Source of the DNA: Malurus cyaneus samueli
Taxonomy: Eukaryota > Chordata > Aves > Passeriformes > Maluridae
Assembly: GCA_009741485.1 (NCBI GenBank)
Contig: CM019215.1
Coordinates: forward strand, 76,139,916 to 76,203,915
Length of the DNA stretch: 64,000 nucleotides
Reading direction: 5' to 3'
Shown in pieces: positions 49,097 to 60,381 of this stretch; the first letter of the stretch is position 1, and each line of letters opens with the position of its first letter. A program made the position numbers and the translations under genes. Under the pieces are notes generated by a model. It was not told the DNA's origin and did not search any database. It worked only from the letters and a program-made list of their open reading frames with translations.

Positions 49097-49636
49097 GAAT
49101 ACTACAAGGAGCAGATGAGCAGGCTCTGTACAGGGTTGACTGGGGCCTCACAGAAACTTTACAGCAAGAAGAGCCTGAGTTCTTCTCATAGGAAGATCTT
49201 CTCTTACAGAGAAGAAAAGACATATACAGAGATGTTATGTTTGATTGACTCACGGATGGAGACTGCAAGATGACACAGCCTTGAAGCTTTTCTGGAGTAG
49301 GGGAAGGCTTCTCTGATGTCTGATCTGATCTTACAGACGTGGTACTGTGTCATAACAGCCATACAGAGGAACAAGCTCTTCTAAGGAGGATCTATGAGAG
49401 AGCTGGACCTTAATAGATCATTGACACCAAAATGGGATCTCCTTTTGATGACAATGGAAGCCTATAACTACTGAGCAGACGTGCCATCACAGAAGGTTTA
49501 CTGCTTGCCTGTATTTTTGGTATGGCAGAGAGACTGCAGAGGGCCTGAAGCCAATAATTATTAATGTGAGAGGCACAGAGAGAAATCATGTCGTTATACT
49601 ATTTATTATCCTCTGTGGCTGGTCATGGAGGCCAGG
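49097..49636. other. Non-CR1 remainder of block X
   Basis: This sequence follows the CR1 3' end in block X and is repeated inverted at 29286-29833. No element family or gene was recognised. It ends at GGAGGCCAGG, which joins segment Y. Confidence 0.6.
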
Positions 49637-49730
49637 AGAGGTCCTTGAGGACTGAAAACAGAACAGACCTTGCACTCATCTTAAAGGGTGAGTGGGAATG
49701 CCAGTGGAGGTAGAGGGTGATCAACTACAC
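49637..49730 (+). repeat. Segment Y, second copy
   Basis: The same 94 bases as 29192-29285, here in what looks like the unrearranged order: arm, X, Y, flank. Confidence 0.95.
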
Positions 49731-50255
49731 TTCAGCCCTGACAATACCATGGCATGAATAAAACACATACTGGCCATGTGAAGGTGGTGGGCAATAGCAC
49801 AAGTTTACAAAGGGTAAATCAAACTTGACTAACCTGACTGTCCTTTATTATAAGTTTAGCATTTGCACCTGGGTTTATGGATGTAGGGAGTCATGGCTAT
49901 TTTCTTCCAGGATTGTGAAAGCTTTTAGCCTTGCTTGTTAGAGCATCAGAGCATCACTGTAATCACGGTGGGATGCTACAGTGTAGATGGGTGCATTAGT
50001 AGCTTGTAGGATGCTGGCTGCATGGTTGAAACAGAAGGAAACGAGTTAACAGTGTGTATACCTAGAGGTCTGTTGTAAGTGCAGTCCCTCCTGTTTTATC
50101 TTGAGGGATATCCTGTCCCATGTTTTCATTAATGGACAAGGCAAGAGAATGCACCTTTATCAAGTTTGTGCATAACATCAGACCTGGTTTACAGCCGGTG
50201 TGCTCCAGGGCAGGACAGTAAATCACATCTCTGATGGGGACCAATGCTCTTCTCT
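49731..50255 (+). mobile_element. Old, diverged CR1 LINE fragment, RT region
   Basis: An ACAAAGGGTAAATC block with CTTGACTAACCTGAC, a broken TTTTCTTCCAGG...AAAGCTTTTAGCC region, and then ATTAATGGACAAGG, GAATGCACC and TATCAAGTTTGTGCATAACA follow the CR1 reverse transcriptase order (the last corresponds to the KFADDTKL region). It is much more decayed than the other CR1 copies in the window. The ends are uncertain. Confidence 0.65.
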
Positions 50256-51528
50256 GTTACACTCGGAAACTTTCTGTTTCCATGGTAGTTAGTTCAGCAA
50301 AATTTGCATGAATTCTGAACTGAGCTGAAGGTAACTTCTCATGAGCAGCTGTTATGATCATGGCTGTGGATGTTGTTCCTGGAACATTTGTGCTTTAATC
50401 TGTAGCTTAGCTATATGTATACTTGCACATACAGATATACATTCTTATACAAAAGGGTGTGTCACTCTAAACAATAACCATTTTGTAACATCTGCTCTAG
50501 TTTTCATTTAATCAGTCACTATTTCCACTTAACCAAGCTGTGCTGATCAACACTGTTTTGGTAACCTGGGCTTGTTACCTGAGGAATTGGATATAGCATG
50601 GAAATGTCTGAAGTAGTGTTCAGTGTGTTGCTTCATCTATACAGCTCAAGGCAAAACTTGGAAGTTACATTAAATTCCAGAAACAGTACAAACATGTTGG
50701 CATGGATAAAGATTTCTTCTCACTAGTCTGGACATTCAGTGCTGTTCTAAAGTAACTCCATTGCTTTATTTTCTAACATGAGTATAGACATTTAATTGCC
50801 ATTGTGTTGACAATGTCAATTTCCCATTGTATAGATGTGATGAGCTAAGCATGAAAGAGTAAGGCTGCTAATTCTGTTCAGAGCTTTATAGTTGTGTGAC
50901 TTAGATCAGAATAGTGCAAAAGTCTGGTTGTATATGTGAAGTTGGTTTTCGATCATATTAGTATTTGTCAAAATAGCTCTGTATAATTATGTCTGTAGAA
51001 AAGAAGTTTTCTATGCAATTAAAAATCAAAGTTGCTGACTGCTATAAGGGATTTTTTAAACTGCTTTCGTCAAGCTGGGCAAATTTCACATTACATTTTT
51101 AAAGTCACTGTTTACAAGAATCTCATAATTCAAAGCACTTGCAAAAATGTTAATACCCTTTGAAACAAGGAGTAAAGTGCCTGAATTTTTTTCTTGGAAG
51201 TTGAAACTGTTGAAGTTACACTTCCAGTTTGGCAAAGTGCTGTTCCATTTCAAGGGTAAGACTCATGGCTTTCCTAAGCACTTATCCTAGGCATCTATTC
51301 AGTGGTTCTTAAGAATCAAACATGAGCTGGACTGTAAACTGAGTGCTGTGCTGTTAACTGTAATTTTTAAGGGCCTGCAATATATTTATTGCCTAGTTAC
51401 AGATACTTGGCTTCATATGAGATGCCAAAGGTATACAGTCATGGTTCTGGGTGGGGACTATTCAAAAAGAACCTAGGTCTGCTGCAAGTCTGGTAAAACA
51501 GTAGGCAAAATAACTTGGTTAAATGCTC
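50256..51528. other. Unique non-coding DNA
   Basis: No gene, repeat family or notable structure was recognised. Composition is AT-rich and ordinary. Confidence 0.6.
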
Positions 51529-52077
51529 TGCTGGTTTTTGGCTGTGATAAAAGATAATGTTATTCATAGAAGATCATATAGTGTTATGTTTTGGATTTGT
51601 GATCAAAGCAATTTTGATTACACAGAGAAGTTTTAGGCATTGCTGAAGTGCTTTTCTCCTTCTCCCTCCAAAGCACCAGCAAGTAGGCTGTGGGTGCACA
51701 AGGAATTAGAAGGGGACACAGCTGGGACAGCTGACCCCAACTGACCCAAGGGATACTCCATACTATAGGGCATCATGGTCAGCACATGGAGCTGGGGCAA
51801 CATTCTGAGTGATTGTGTTAGTCTTCCTGAGAAACTGCTAAAATTAATGAAGCCTGATGTTTTGGGGACAACTGAACACCTACCTGCCAGTGGGAAGTGG
51901 TGAATGAATGTCTCATTTTGCTTTATTTGTGCATAGCTTTTGCTTTCTCTGATAAACTTTCTTTGTCTCAATCCAGAAGTTTTTCAGTTGCCACACTTCC
52001 CCTTCTCTCCAATCCCACTGTGGAAGAATGAGTGAGCGGCTGTGGGAGCTGTGCTGCAGGCAGGGCTTAATCCACAA
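51529..52077 (+). mobile_element. ERVL-type solo LTR
   Basis: Opens with TGCTGGTTTTTGGCTG. It carries the GGGACACAGCTGGGACAGCTGA block, GGGATACTCCATAC, CATCATGGTCAGCACATGGAG, a GGGACAACTGAACACCTACC block, TGATAAACTTTC and the GAATGAGTGAGCGGCTG end region. The TATA region seen in copy B is replaced by ACATGGAGC here, so its promoter looks lost. No retroviral internal sequence was recognised on either side. Confidence 0.85.
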
Positions 52078-53280
52078 GGAATTATTGTGGTTTAACACCC
52101 AAATTAAGAATGCATGTCCATTTACTGTGAAGCAGATGGATGGGGGAGATGATGTGATCCACAATCTCAAGCAGAAGTTTCCTATCTGTATGAAAACCCT
52201 GGAGAATATTCAAAGTTCACAGGCCAACTTATCTCCTTGATAGAAGGGCCTTAAAATTATCAAGAGCACAAATTTAAAATCCAAAACACTTACCTTTAAT
52301 TACAGATATGAGACATCTAATCAAATTTGATAAATAAGGATTAATTTTCCTTGTTGACTGCATACAAGTTGTAAATTATAAGTGGTAATTTATATCACTT
52401 TACTAGGATTTATTTGCTTCATTTAACTATATTTTTGTTGGGTTCCAGTTCAATTGAAAATTAAGAGGATCACTTACATATACAACAATGCAATGGATGT
52501 CATTGTATGCAGAAACAGGAGTGTTAAAAGGACCAATATGATTTAAGGAAATAAAAATATGTGCTTAAAATCCCTTGTTCTGAAAACAAGTCTTCTGTAC
52601 TTCATTCTGTAGTCATTCTTCAGTCCTAGAATATTAACAGAATTGTTTCTTCCTGTGAATGGTGAGTTTGGAATTGAAGAGACAACGATTGGTTTGAAAA
52701 GTCTTTGTACATAAATGTGTGAAACCAAATTTAACTGTGTCATAAGGTGCAAATAAAAGAATGGAATGAAAAAGAAAAAAAAATATAAACTTTTTTCCAC
52801 TACAGTAAAAATATATTAGAGGCCAGTAAACCTGTGAAAGCAGAAGGTTAGTAGTGTAAGGTATGTCCCAGTGTGCTGGTGGTCCAAAGAGGGCCTGGAC
52901 CACACTGAGGAATGTTAGGGGAAGAAAGCTAGACAGTATCCAGGACAAAGGGGGGAGACAACTTCAAGATAACTCCCTTCCCAGCAAGGAGGGAGAAGAA
53001 GAAATACCCTTTAAAAATAATGCACTCTTGTAGTGAAAGGCTCAGGATGCCAACAGTTTGCTGTAACTCCTCCTGCTTACTCCCTCCACATGTATGCCTG
53101 CACATTCTCAGGTTATCTGGATGAACAAGCCCTGGAAGGCTGGGCATAACCTGAAGTGAAGGAGCAAAGGCTAGGAGGCAATGGATGTGTGGGAGGGGAT
53201 TGAATGAAATTGATATGGATTTCACTCCTATATTGAACTGTGTGTTTAGTGAAGCTTTTTTGGTTTTGCAGCTCCTGTCA
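52078..53280. other. Unique non-coding DNA
   Basis: No gene was recognised. Frames such as 52028-52240 (plus, starting inside the LTR) and 52929-53330 (minus, partly over the TTTGC repeat) have no recognised domain. The stretch 52850-53270 is somewhat richer in G+C. Confidence 0.55.
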
Positions 53281-53371
53281 AGGTTTGGTTTGATTTGGTT
53301 TGCTTTGCTTTGCTTTGCCTTGCTTTGCATTGTTTTTCTTTGCTTTGCTTTGCTTTGCTTTGTTTGGTTTA
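53281..53371 (+). repeat. (TTTGC)n pentanucleotide repeat
   Basis: About 16 imperfect TTTGC/TTTGG units. It gives Cys/Phe/Ala/Leu-rich frames on plus and Lys/Gln/Ser/Ala-rich frames on minus, which are not genes. Confidence 0.95.
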
Positions 53372-53839
53372 TTTGTGTGTAGGTGTTTGTGTATGTGGTT
53401 TATTGAAAACCTGAGGAAGAGCAGACACAGCCTCTGCTTTGGTCTCGCTGTCAGAATGCAAGTCCAACTGGGCAAACACTGGTATGGAGAGGAGTCAGCA
53501 AAGGTGCTGACTGTGTTCAAAAACAAATCTGAAGAGAGACAAGTGGCAGCCCTGAAGTCAATTGAGAAGAAGTGGAAACCATGTGAAAGTCCCGGGGTTG
53601 CTGCAATAAAGTTTCAGTCTCTGGTCATAGTCTGAGGAGATCAGAAATCTCTGTTTCCAGTTCTGTTTTGTGACCTTTCTGAGTCTGGCTCTTTGGTCTC
53701 TTTGGCAGGTTTTTCTGTGAAAGGGCCGAAGGCCAGGTACAACACTAGGGGAGATAAGGAAGTTAAAAACAGCAGGGAAGGATGTCTGTTCTGCTACTAA
53801 ATGGGCTCTCAGGGTTGAGCTGAGTTAAGGGATTACACA
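53372..53839. other. Non-coding DNA with a polyadenylation-like signal
   Basis: An AATAAA motif lies near 53605-53610, followed by GTTTCAGTCTCTGG. This resembles the R/U5 part of some LTRs, but no other LTR end could be set. No gene was recognised. Confidence 0.35.
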
Positions 53840-54016
53840 TTGGGAAGCAAAACCATAAGGCTGCGCTTTTGGCACGGAGGTTCCTGCAGCATAACTATCC
53901 AGAGCTTCCACTGTAGATTATATAAAGGAAGGGAGAGCATGACGTGGTAGAAAGGCTTAATTGTTACCAGCAAGGGAATGGAGGAGCAAACACGCATTTA
54001 CATGGCTTTGTGTACA
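53840..54016 (+). repeat. 177-bp sequence left of the 10-N gap
   Basis: Runs from TTGGGAAGCAAAACCAT to GGCTTTGTGTACA. It is repeated with five substitutions at 54027-54203, directly after the gap. Confidence 0.97.
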
Positions 54017-54026
54017 NNNNNNNNNN
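54017..54026. other. Assembly gap of 10 N
   Basis: Ten unresolved bases with near-identical 177-bp sequences abutting on both sides, the signature of two contig ends that overlap but were not merged. Confidence 0.99.
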
Positions 54027-54203
54027 TTGGGAAGCAAAACCATGAGGCTGCGCTTTTGGCACAGAGGTTCCTGCAGAATAACTATCCAGAGCTTCCACTG
54101 TAGGTTATATAAAGGAAGGGAGAGCATGATGTGGTAGAAAGGCTTAATTGTTACCAGCAAGGGAATGGAGGAGCAAACACGCATTTACATGGCTTTGTGT
54201 ACA
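54027..54203 (+). repeat. 177-bp sequence right of the 10-N gap
   Basis: Second copy of 53840-54016. The five differences that I count are substitutions (four transitions and one C to A), with no indels. Confidence 0.97.
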
Positions 54204-57200
54204 ACTCATAAGCAATAATTCAGTTTATAATACAAGAACACACATGATGTGCAAAACAAAAAAGGAATTTGGCCTGTCAGAACTCAGTCTGATTCCAGCT
54301 GAATTTCAGGACCCTGTCTTTATGTTGTGCAGTCCATCTCCCTCAGTCAGGTGACCATGGTTCAGTTTTAAAGATGGGGGGAGGAGCCAGCTGTAGTTTT
54401 CTGTGTCTGAGTCTTAGTGTGATTGGAAGCTGATTGCTGAGTTTTAACTTGTCCATTTGCTTGCTAAAACCTCCTGTCTTAATCATCATGTCTCTTAGTA
54501 ATGAGAAGTCAGGGTTGGTCCCTAAATTGCTCCCAGTTGACAAACTGCAACTTCTGTCATGTACATGTAAAACTTAGTGCTAAAATTGGCATATTTAATT
54601 TCTCAGCTGATGAAGGAAGGTGTATCCTCTTTAATTCTCTTCATAAGAGGTTTTGTCCTTTGGTGTATTTATTTAGACATACATATATAAGACACATCAG
54701 GCTGAAATTTGAATGGACAGTCTTACATTGGTAAATTAAATCACCAAAATATCTTTAAATAAATTCCTGTCTTGCTTAAGGAAGAAACTGAGCTTATTAC
54801 AGCTCGATTGTATATGCATATTGGCAGTCAAAACTCCTTCAGTCTTTCATTCATATTGACCTTACAAGTCAAAGAATAATTTTTGAAATGCCAATGATTT
54901 TGTGGTTTAACAATTTTTATAATACATCCAAATTTTCCAATTAGATAAAGCAACTAACCAGAATCTTCAAATGGCCTTACAGTGTCAAGCCATATCCTCA
55001 TGCAACTTTTATAAGAGTGGTCTTGAGCAGCTGCCAAGAGAGGAGGAAAAGAGTGTAGTGATTATTCTCAAATTATTTTGACTTAGGCAATAGTATCATT
55101 TCAGCCTTTACCATTGCGAACACACTACTATTTTGAGTTGGTCATTAATTTCCAGATTGAAGATTCAGGGAAGAGAGGTTAAAAGGAAAATTGTTTGAAG
55201 TTTGTGTTTTCTTACTGAAAGGGATATTTTCAAATGCAGTTTCACAATTTTCTTTTTTTTTTTTTCTTTTTAGTCTAAATGATTGTTGGTGTTTTTTTTT
55301 TGTGTTTTTTTTTTTTTTTTTCAAGGTTGGGAATTGCTTATGTGTATGGTTATTAATAGTGTATAAATCCCCTGATGCTCTTGCTTGTATTACATTTGCG
55401 CTTAAAGGAACCCACTGAGAATCTGTTTGCACTGCTCCGTGATATCAAAAGAGATGGTTCCTGCTCCTCAGATATTTTCTAGTATAACAAGAAGTGTAAT
55501 AAACTCATATTAAAATGAGAGCATAGAGTATGTGTACCATGACACTTCCAGTGCTAGAAATAGTGTGTGAACATCTCAGTCTCTAGGTCATGGCCTTTGT
55601 CAAGTGGATTGACTAGCTTGTGTTTGAAGAAAGATATTTGTTATAAATAAGACTGGCCACAATTTTAGTGAAAAAGTCAATAGATTTTGACTTTTTCAAA
55701 ATGAGTTCTGACTTGATTTTTTAGAAGGTTTCATAAAACTGTTGAATTGGATATATGAGACAGAAGAGTTTATTTCACTGCCCCTCTATCCTACCACTTG
55801 CTCTGCACACACTCATGGAAAGCCTGAGTACGGCAGAATTTTAATGTCAGTCCTCTCATAGTCACTGCACTGTTACTTTGATTCCTGTAAACTGAGACAT
55901 CAGCCTGGGATTAATGCCACACTTTCACATCTGCTATTTATTGTTCTTCTCATCAGGTGCATTTTGACAATGATCTCTACTTAACTGCAGTAGATTCCTG
56001 ATTTTAACTTGTTGTTTGAATGCATTCCAATAATGGCTGATATTTGCAAAATTGGAAATATGTCATGCTTTTATGCAGCAGATTCTTAAGCAAAACATAG
56101 CACAGTCTGCATGCAAACCTTAAACCTTAGTTCCCATTTTTTGAAGACAGTTTACTTGGAAGCCTCAGTCTTTTTTTTCTAGAAGACTCTGTTTCCACCA
56201 GATATCCTGAGTAATAATCCTTGCAATTTGCCCTCAGTTAACTTTTATGATTTCTAGGATTGGCTCAGATTACTCTTGTTTAATGAAACATGCTAGTTCA
56301 TACTATCAGTCCCCCTGTGAATTCTTTCAGAACTTCAAGAGAACATTTCCTTCAGAAGTTTAATCTTTTCTGTCCTACTGTAAGAGACAGCCTGGTTATT
56401 TTAAATTGTTTCTCTTAAGTATGCAGATTCATCTTTGTTACAAAAGGAATCAGTTGCTCAATTTATTTGGCTAACACTGAGCTTCTGTCCTGAAAAGCCT
56501 TTCTTCTTTCCCACTGGAATATTACCTCCCAGTGGGAAATGTGTCCTAAACTTGCATGAAGCCTTTCAGTCTGTATCAGTCCAGTAAGTTTACTTAGTTT
56601 ATAAATGGGATAAATATGTGTACCTACCACTGGCTCTTGACAGAACACAGACATGGTTATAATTAATCACTCTGGGGTGCCACTGGATTAAGGAATATTG
56701 ATCCCTAATGTCTTTAGAAGGATGTTATACATGCATGGCATTGCCTTGTTGACTGTAAGTTTTATAATTAAAGGATTATGAAATAAGATTACAGTTAGAG
56801 TTAATAGGAAAAGGTTTGAATGACAATGTACTTATCTCCTAAGGAATAACAATGAATCCTTGTTGCTTGAGACATTTAAAAATAGACAAGGCAGCTGACC
56901 TTTTAATCCCTGACTCCTACGGTTTAAGTTTGATTTCAAACAGCCTCATCAAGAATTTGTCTTTGATATTTTTATTTTGAGAAATGACTTTTTATTGTTT
57001 GGTGGAGCTTTCTTGCAAAGAATACACAAAGAAAAATTTTTAACAATATATATCTTATAATGTTTCCTTTTGGTCGAGGGCATAATTAATTTAATGGTAA
57101 TATCCTGACTTAGAAAAGGCAGTTAATTAAATAGACTGGCAATTTAGTATTAATATTTTTGTTTTGATACTGCACCTATTTTTATTTATAGCAGCTTAAA

Positions 57201-59006
57201 ATTTACATTATTAAATAGATCTACAGTATTTCATTGCTTCCAGCTTCTATCTGCAAGATTAATCATGAAAGAGCTACCTCATGGGGAAAGTGCAAAGCAA
57301 AAAAAGTAAAAGTTCAAGAATGAATTCTAAACAAGAGATGCTTCTGAGAAATGTCTTGCACAGAATGTGTGTTTCTTTCTAATTCAGGTAGATTCAAATA
57401 GAAAGGGAGGACTATTAAAATCTCCACATCTGCAACATCATGGTATATTAAGATGTCATTCTTTTGCAAACTGATCTTAGTGGTACTTTTGAGTATGTTA
57501 GTAACAGAGGAAAATGTCACTGTAGAGAAGGTAAGAATTTCTGCAAAATGCAGTGAATTACACTGCTAATTTAGAACTGTAGAAATCTCAGGAAACACAC
57601 ATGATAAATGAGATCCTTTGTTATCTGTTGAAGGAAGAATAGAGAACAGAAGTATCACGAAGAAGTGTAACACTCAGTTTTGCAATTGTAATCCCTCCTG
57701 TCTCCAGGGCACTTGAGAAGATCTGTCCAATTAACTCCATGCTTCAATAATGAATAACCCCAAGCATATAAAGCATCTCAAAGTTCATATTAAACATACG
57801 TGCAGATTAAGAGGGGTCATGAACTTGATGAGCAAGGATGAGTGTCTGTCAACAGAATCTGCAGAGAATTAAGTATGAGTAGCTGAATAGAGAGACATCT
57901 TAAGGAGATTACAAGTTAGATCGATGATTGTACAGAGTAAGGACAGATTGTTTAGGGACTCTTTCTTCCCTGAATAAATTAATCAAAAAGCTGCAGTATT
58001 CCAGCTTGCCAAGTGTAGTCAAACTATAAGGTTGGTTGTAGCCACAAAGTCAGCAATAATGCAGACTAAAGTACTAGAATGTGCTGCTTTTGTGAATAAG
58101 GAGATCCCTAGACTGACTTTGCAGCTCCAAGGATCCAGATACATAAAATGCATCACAAAGGCTACCTCTGCAGCCCCTTCTTTTACCAACACCCTGCCAT
58201 GTTAACTCAGCCTAGAGCATAATTTAATTCTACTAAGGCTTGAGTGCTCTAGCATATGTACTGCATCATCACTGGTTACACTGCAACAACTACATGAAAT
58301 ATTCCAGTTATGCTATTTCAGAATAGAAATCCTAGATGTCTCCTTGTTTTTCTTGTCACTCACTTTTGAGCAGAGTCTAGCCACAGAGAAGCTCCTTGTT
58401 TGGCCAACCATTTCCCAGGCCAAAATAGAAAAGCTCCAAATCTGGCAATTCATGGAGATATTGAAGGAAAAAGGTGTCATGTGTTCTTAGATGCACCCAA
58501 ATGGGGGCCTGGGTGGAGATGATCCTCTTACAGGAGCTGCAACTTGGGAGAGAAAAGGGAAAAGAAACTGTAAGTGCTGAACAGTCTGAATAGAAGTTTG
58601 CTGGCTAACGTAAGCTTGCACAGAGACAGAATGTCCAGCAGCAAGAAGGGGATAAAACTTGAAAGGAAGATGTAGAAAGAAAATCAATTGAAATGTGCTG
58701 AAAATGTAGTTGATCCATTCCCAGGGCCCTAGTCCTCCAATGAAAGAATCTGAGAAGTGTGACATTTGGTGTACATTTAGGGTACCTCTGTCACTTTTAT
58801 TGAGCTTCTCTGCATTGTTCATGTGTGTCAGAAATGAGTTTAAGAAATGACAACCACTCTGGGATGGAAAACATACAATAAATTATGAGATTATTAAAAG
58901 ATTGAGAATGGATGATCTTCAAAAATATTTCAGCTTTGGTTTCAAAAGCATTGATAGGCTTAAATTTTAAGCAACTTACTGTGATAACTGTTTTTTTCTT
59001 TTGTAC
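54204..59006. other. Unique AT-rich non-coding DNA
   Basis: About 4.8 kb without a recognised gene or mobile element. It includes a T-rich tract at 55250-55322 interrupted by a unique phrase. Frames of up to 111 codons (58487-58822 minus) show no domain. Confidence 0.55.
55250..55322 (-). repeat. T-rich simple repeat
   Basis: Three T runs with short unique interruptions. It generates Phe-rich frames on plus and Lys-rich frames on minus that are not genes. Confidence 0.9.
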
Positions 59007-59009
59007 TTT

Positions 59010-59034
59010 TTCTTTTCTTTCTTTCTTTCTTTCT

Positions 59035-59086
<52 letters not shown>

Positions 59087-59090
59087 TTTT
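59010..59090 (+). repeat. (TTTC)n microsatellite
   Basis: About 18 TTTC units with one lost base near 59033. One strand is a pure polypyrimidine tract. The poly-Phe/Leu/Ser and Lys/Glu/Arg frames here are artefacts. Confidence 0.97.
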
Positions 59091-59625
59091 TGATTTGTTA
59101 AGTGGTGTGATTTTTTTTGCTGTTGAGAGCATGAGCAGCAAAGAATAAATCTGCATTTATCTTGCATACAAATGGAGAACTTATATGTTCCAGTTGCATG
59201 ATTAGGACAATGTGAATATGGGGAATTATCAAAAGGATTTCTTTCATACCTTTTTGCAACTTTCAAGCCTCAATGGAAAACACTGAGTTTGGTTTCATTT
59301 TTGTGATTATGTACATTCACAACTGCTGTTATATTTAAAAGTGTTGCATGTCAAATCTGACTCATTACTTCTGCTAATCATTTGAAGCTCAACATTCTTC
59401 TTAGTGCAAAATTAATGACTGGCAAAATAATCCTTTTTGACTTGCTTTTAATTAAAGGTAGCTGAAAATGTGGAGAAATAAGTGAAAAGAGAGATGTCTG
59501 ACAAATATGAAGCAGAAAGGTTCTGCTGAATTTGGTGGAGTAGTTGCCAAGGATGGGATTTGGAACCCCTGGGATGCAGTCAGAATTCTGATATGTTTGA
59601 ACAAGCAACCTGTAAAGCAGCCTCT

Positions 59626-59626
<1 letters not shown>
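59091..59626. other. Unique non-coding DNA
   Basis: No gene or repeat family was recognised between the TTTC and AT microsatellites. Confidence 0.55.

Positions 59627-59665
<39 letters not shown>
59627..59665 (+). repeat. (AT)n dinucleotide microsatellite
   Basis: A pure alternating AT tract of about 39 bases, self-complementary and able to extrude as a cruciform. Confidence 0.98.
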
Positions 59666-59668
<3 letters not shown>

Positions 59669-60146
59669 AATTATTACAGTTATTCTTTCCATCCAGATTA
59701 AGTGTGAAATTATTGTGCATCTTGCATGCAAAAATCCTGTCTGACTTTATTTCCTAGTTAACCTTTAAAGGAAGTCAAAATGAATTTATATTAGAGATAT
59801 TGGTGATTGCCAAGTAGACAGATGAATTTATTCTGCTATAACATGACTGAAGCCAAAAGACTCATGTAAGAGATTAAATTCACCCACAGTGTTACTATTT
59901 TTTCCCTGTTGAATGCTGTGGCTTGCCATGCAGCTAAAGAGCATCTTTAATCTCAGTGTTTGGATATTCTAATGTGTTTTTTTCTGGGTGAAAGTACATC
60001 CTGCATTCTTACTCTTGTGGCATTGCTACTCACTCTCTACACAATCTTGTTCTTTAAACAGATAAAATAACTTGTTGCCTTTACTTATGAAAAAACTATC
60101 ATTCTGCCCAAGGGTATCAGTTCGACATAAACATCTTTTCAAACAC

Positions 60147-60173
60147 AAAAAAAAAAAAAAAAAAAAAAAAAAA
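60147..60173 (+). repeat. Poly-A run
   Basis: A run of 27 A residues followed by CAAAACAAAAAA. No retroposon body was recognised upstream. Confidence 0.97.
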
Positions 60174-60314
60174 CAAAACAAAAAACCTGTGTGAGCAAGC
60201 TTGAATTTGTGGGGAGGAGAGGGAAGAGAAAAAGAATGCCCATGATTTCCGATTTCCAATGAAACATAGAAACAAAAAAAACTAAACTTTTTAAGTGCAT
60301 CTCTGCAAGAGATG

Positions 60315-60381
60315 GAGGAGAGAAAAAAAAAAAAAGGTTGAAAAAAGGAAAAAGAAAGGAAAAAAAAGAGGAAAAAAAGGG
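60315..60381 (+). repeat. Polypurine tract
   Basis: Almost pure A/G over 67 bases, broken only by TT at 60338-60339. A strongly strand-asymmetric tract of this kind may adopt unusual DNA structure. Confidence 0.9.

Larger units (their letters stand above)
39043..49636 (+). repeat. Large repeated segment, copy C
   Basis: Positions 39043-48578 repeat copy A in order. Positions 48571-49636 are block X, found inverted in copy B but absent from copy A. C differs from A and B by many isolated one-base losses, often in short homopolymers, and a few one-base gains, while its substitutions largely agree with B. This is the pattern of a correctly ordered but poorly polished sequence. The left end abuts the 25-N gap. 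Confidence 0.96.

Noticed and set aside
48669..49268. A 199-codon minus-strand open frame, the longest in the window
   Set aside because: It is antisense to the CR1 fragment and the rest of block X. The equivalent frame is not open at that length in the inverted copy B, so it depends on the error-like indels of copy C.
52078..52110. Possible retroviral primer-binding site after the LTR at 51529
   Set aside because: The GGTTTAACACCCAAATT phrase does not match a tRNA-complementary site well, and no internal retroviral sequence follows.
58797..59266. Lys/Glu/Arg-rich and Phe/Leu/Ser-rich frames on both strands
   Set aside because: They are translations of the TTTC microsatellite.
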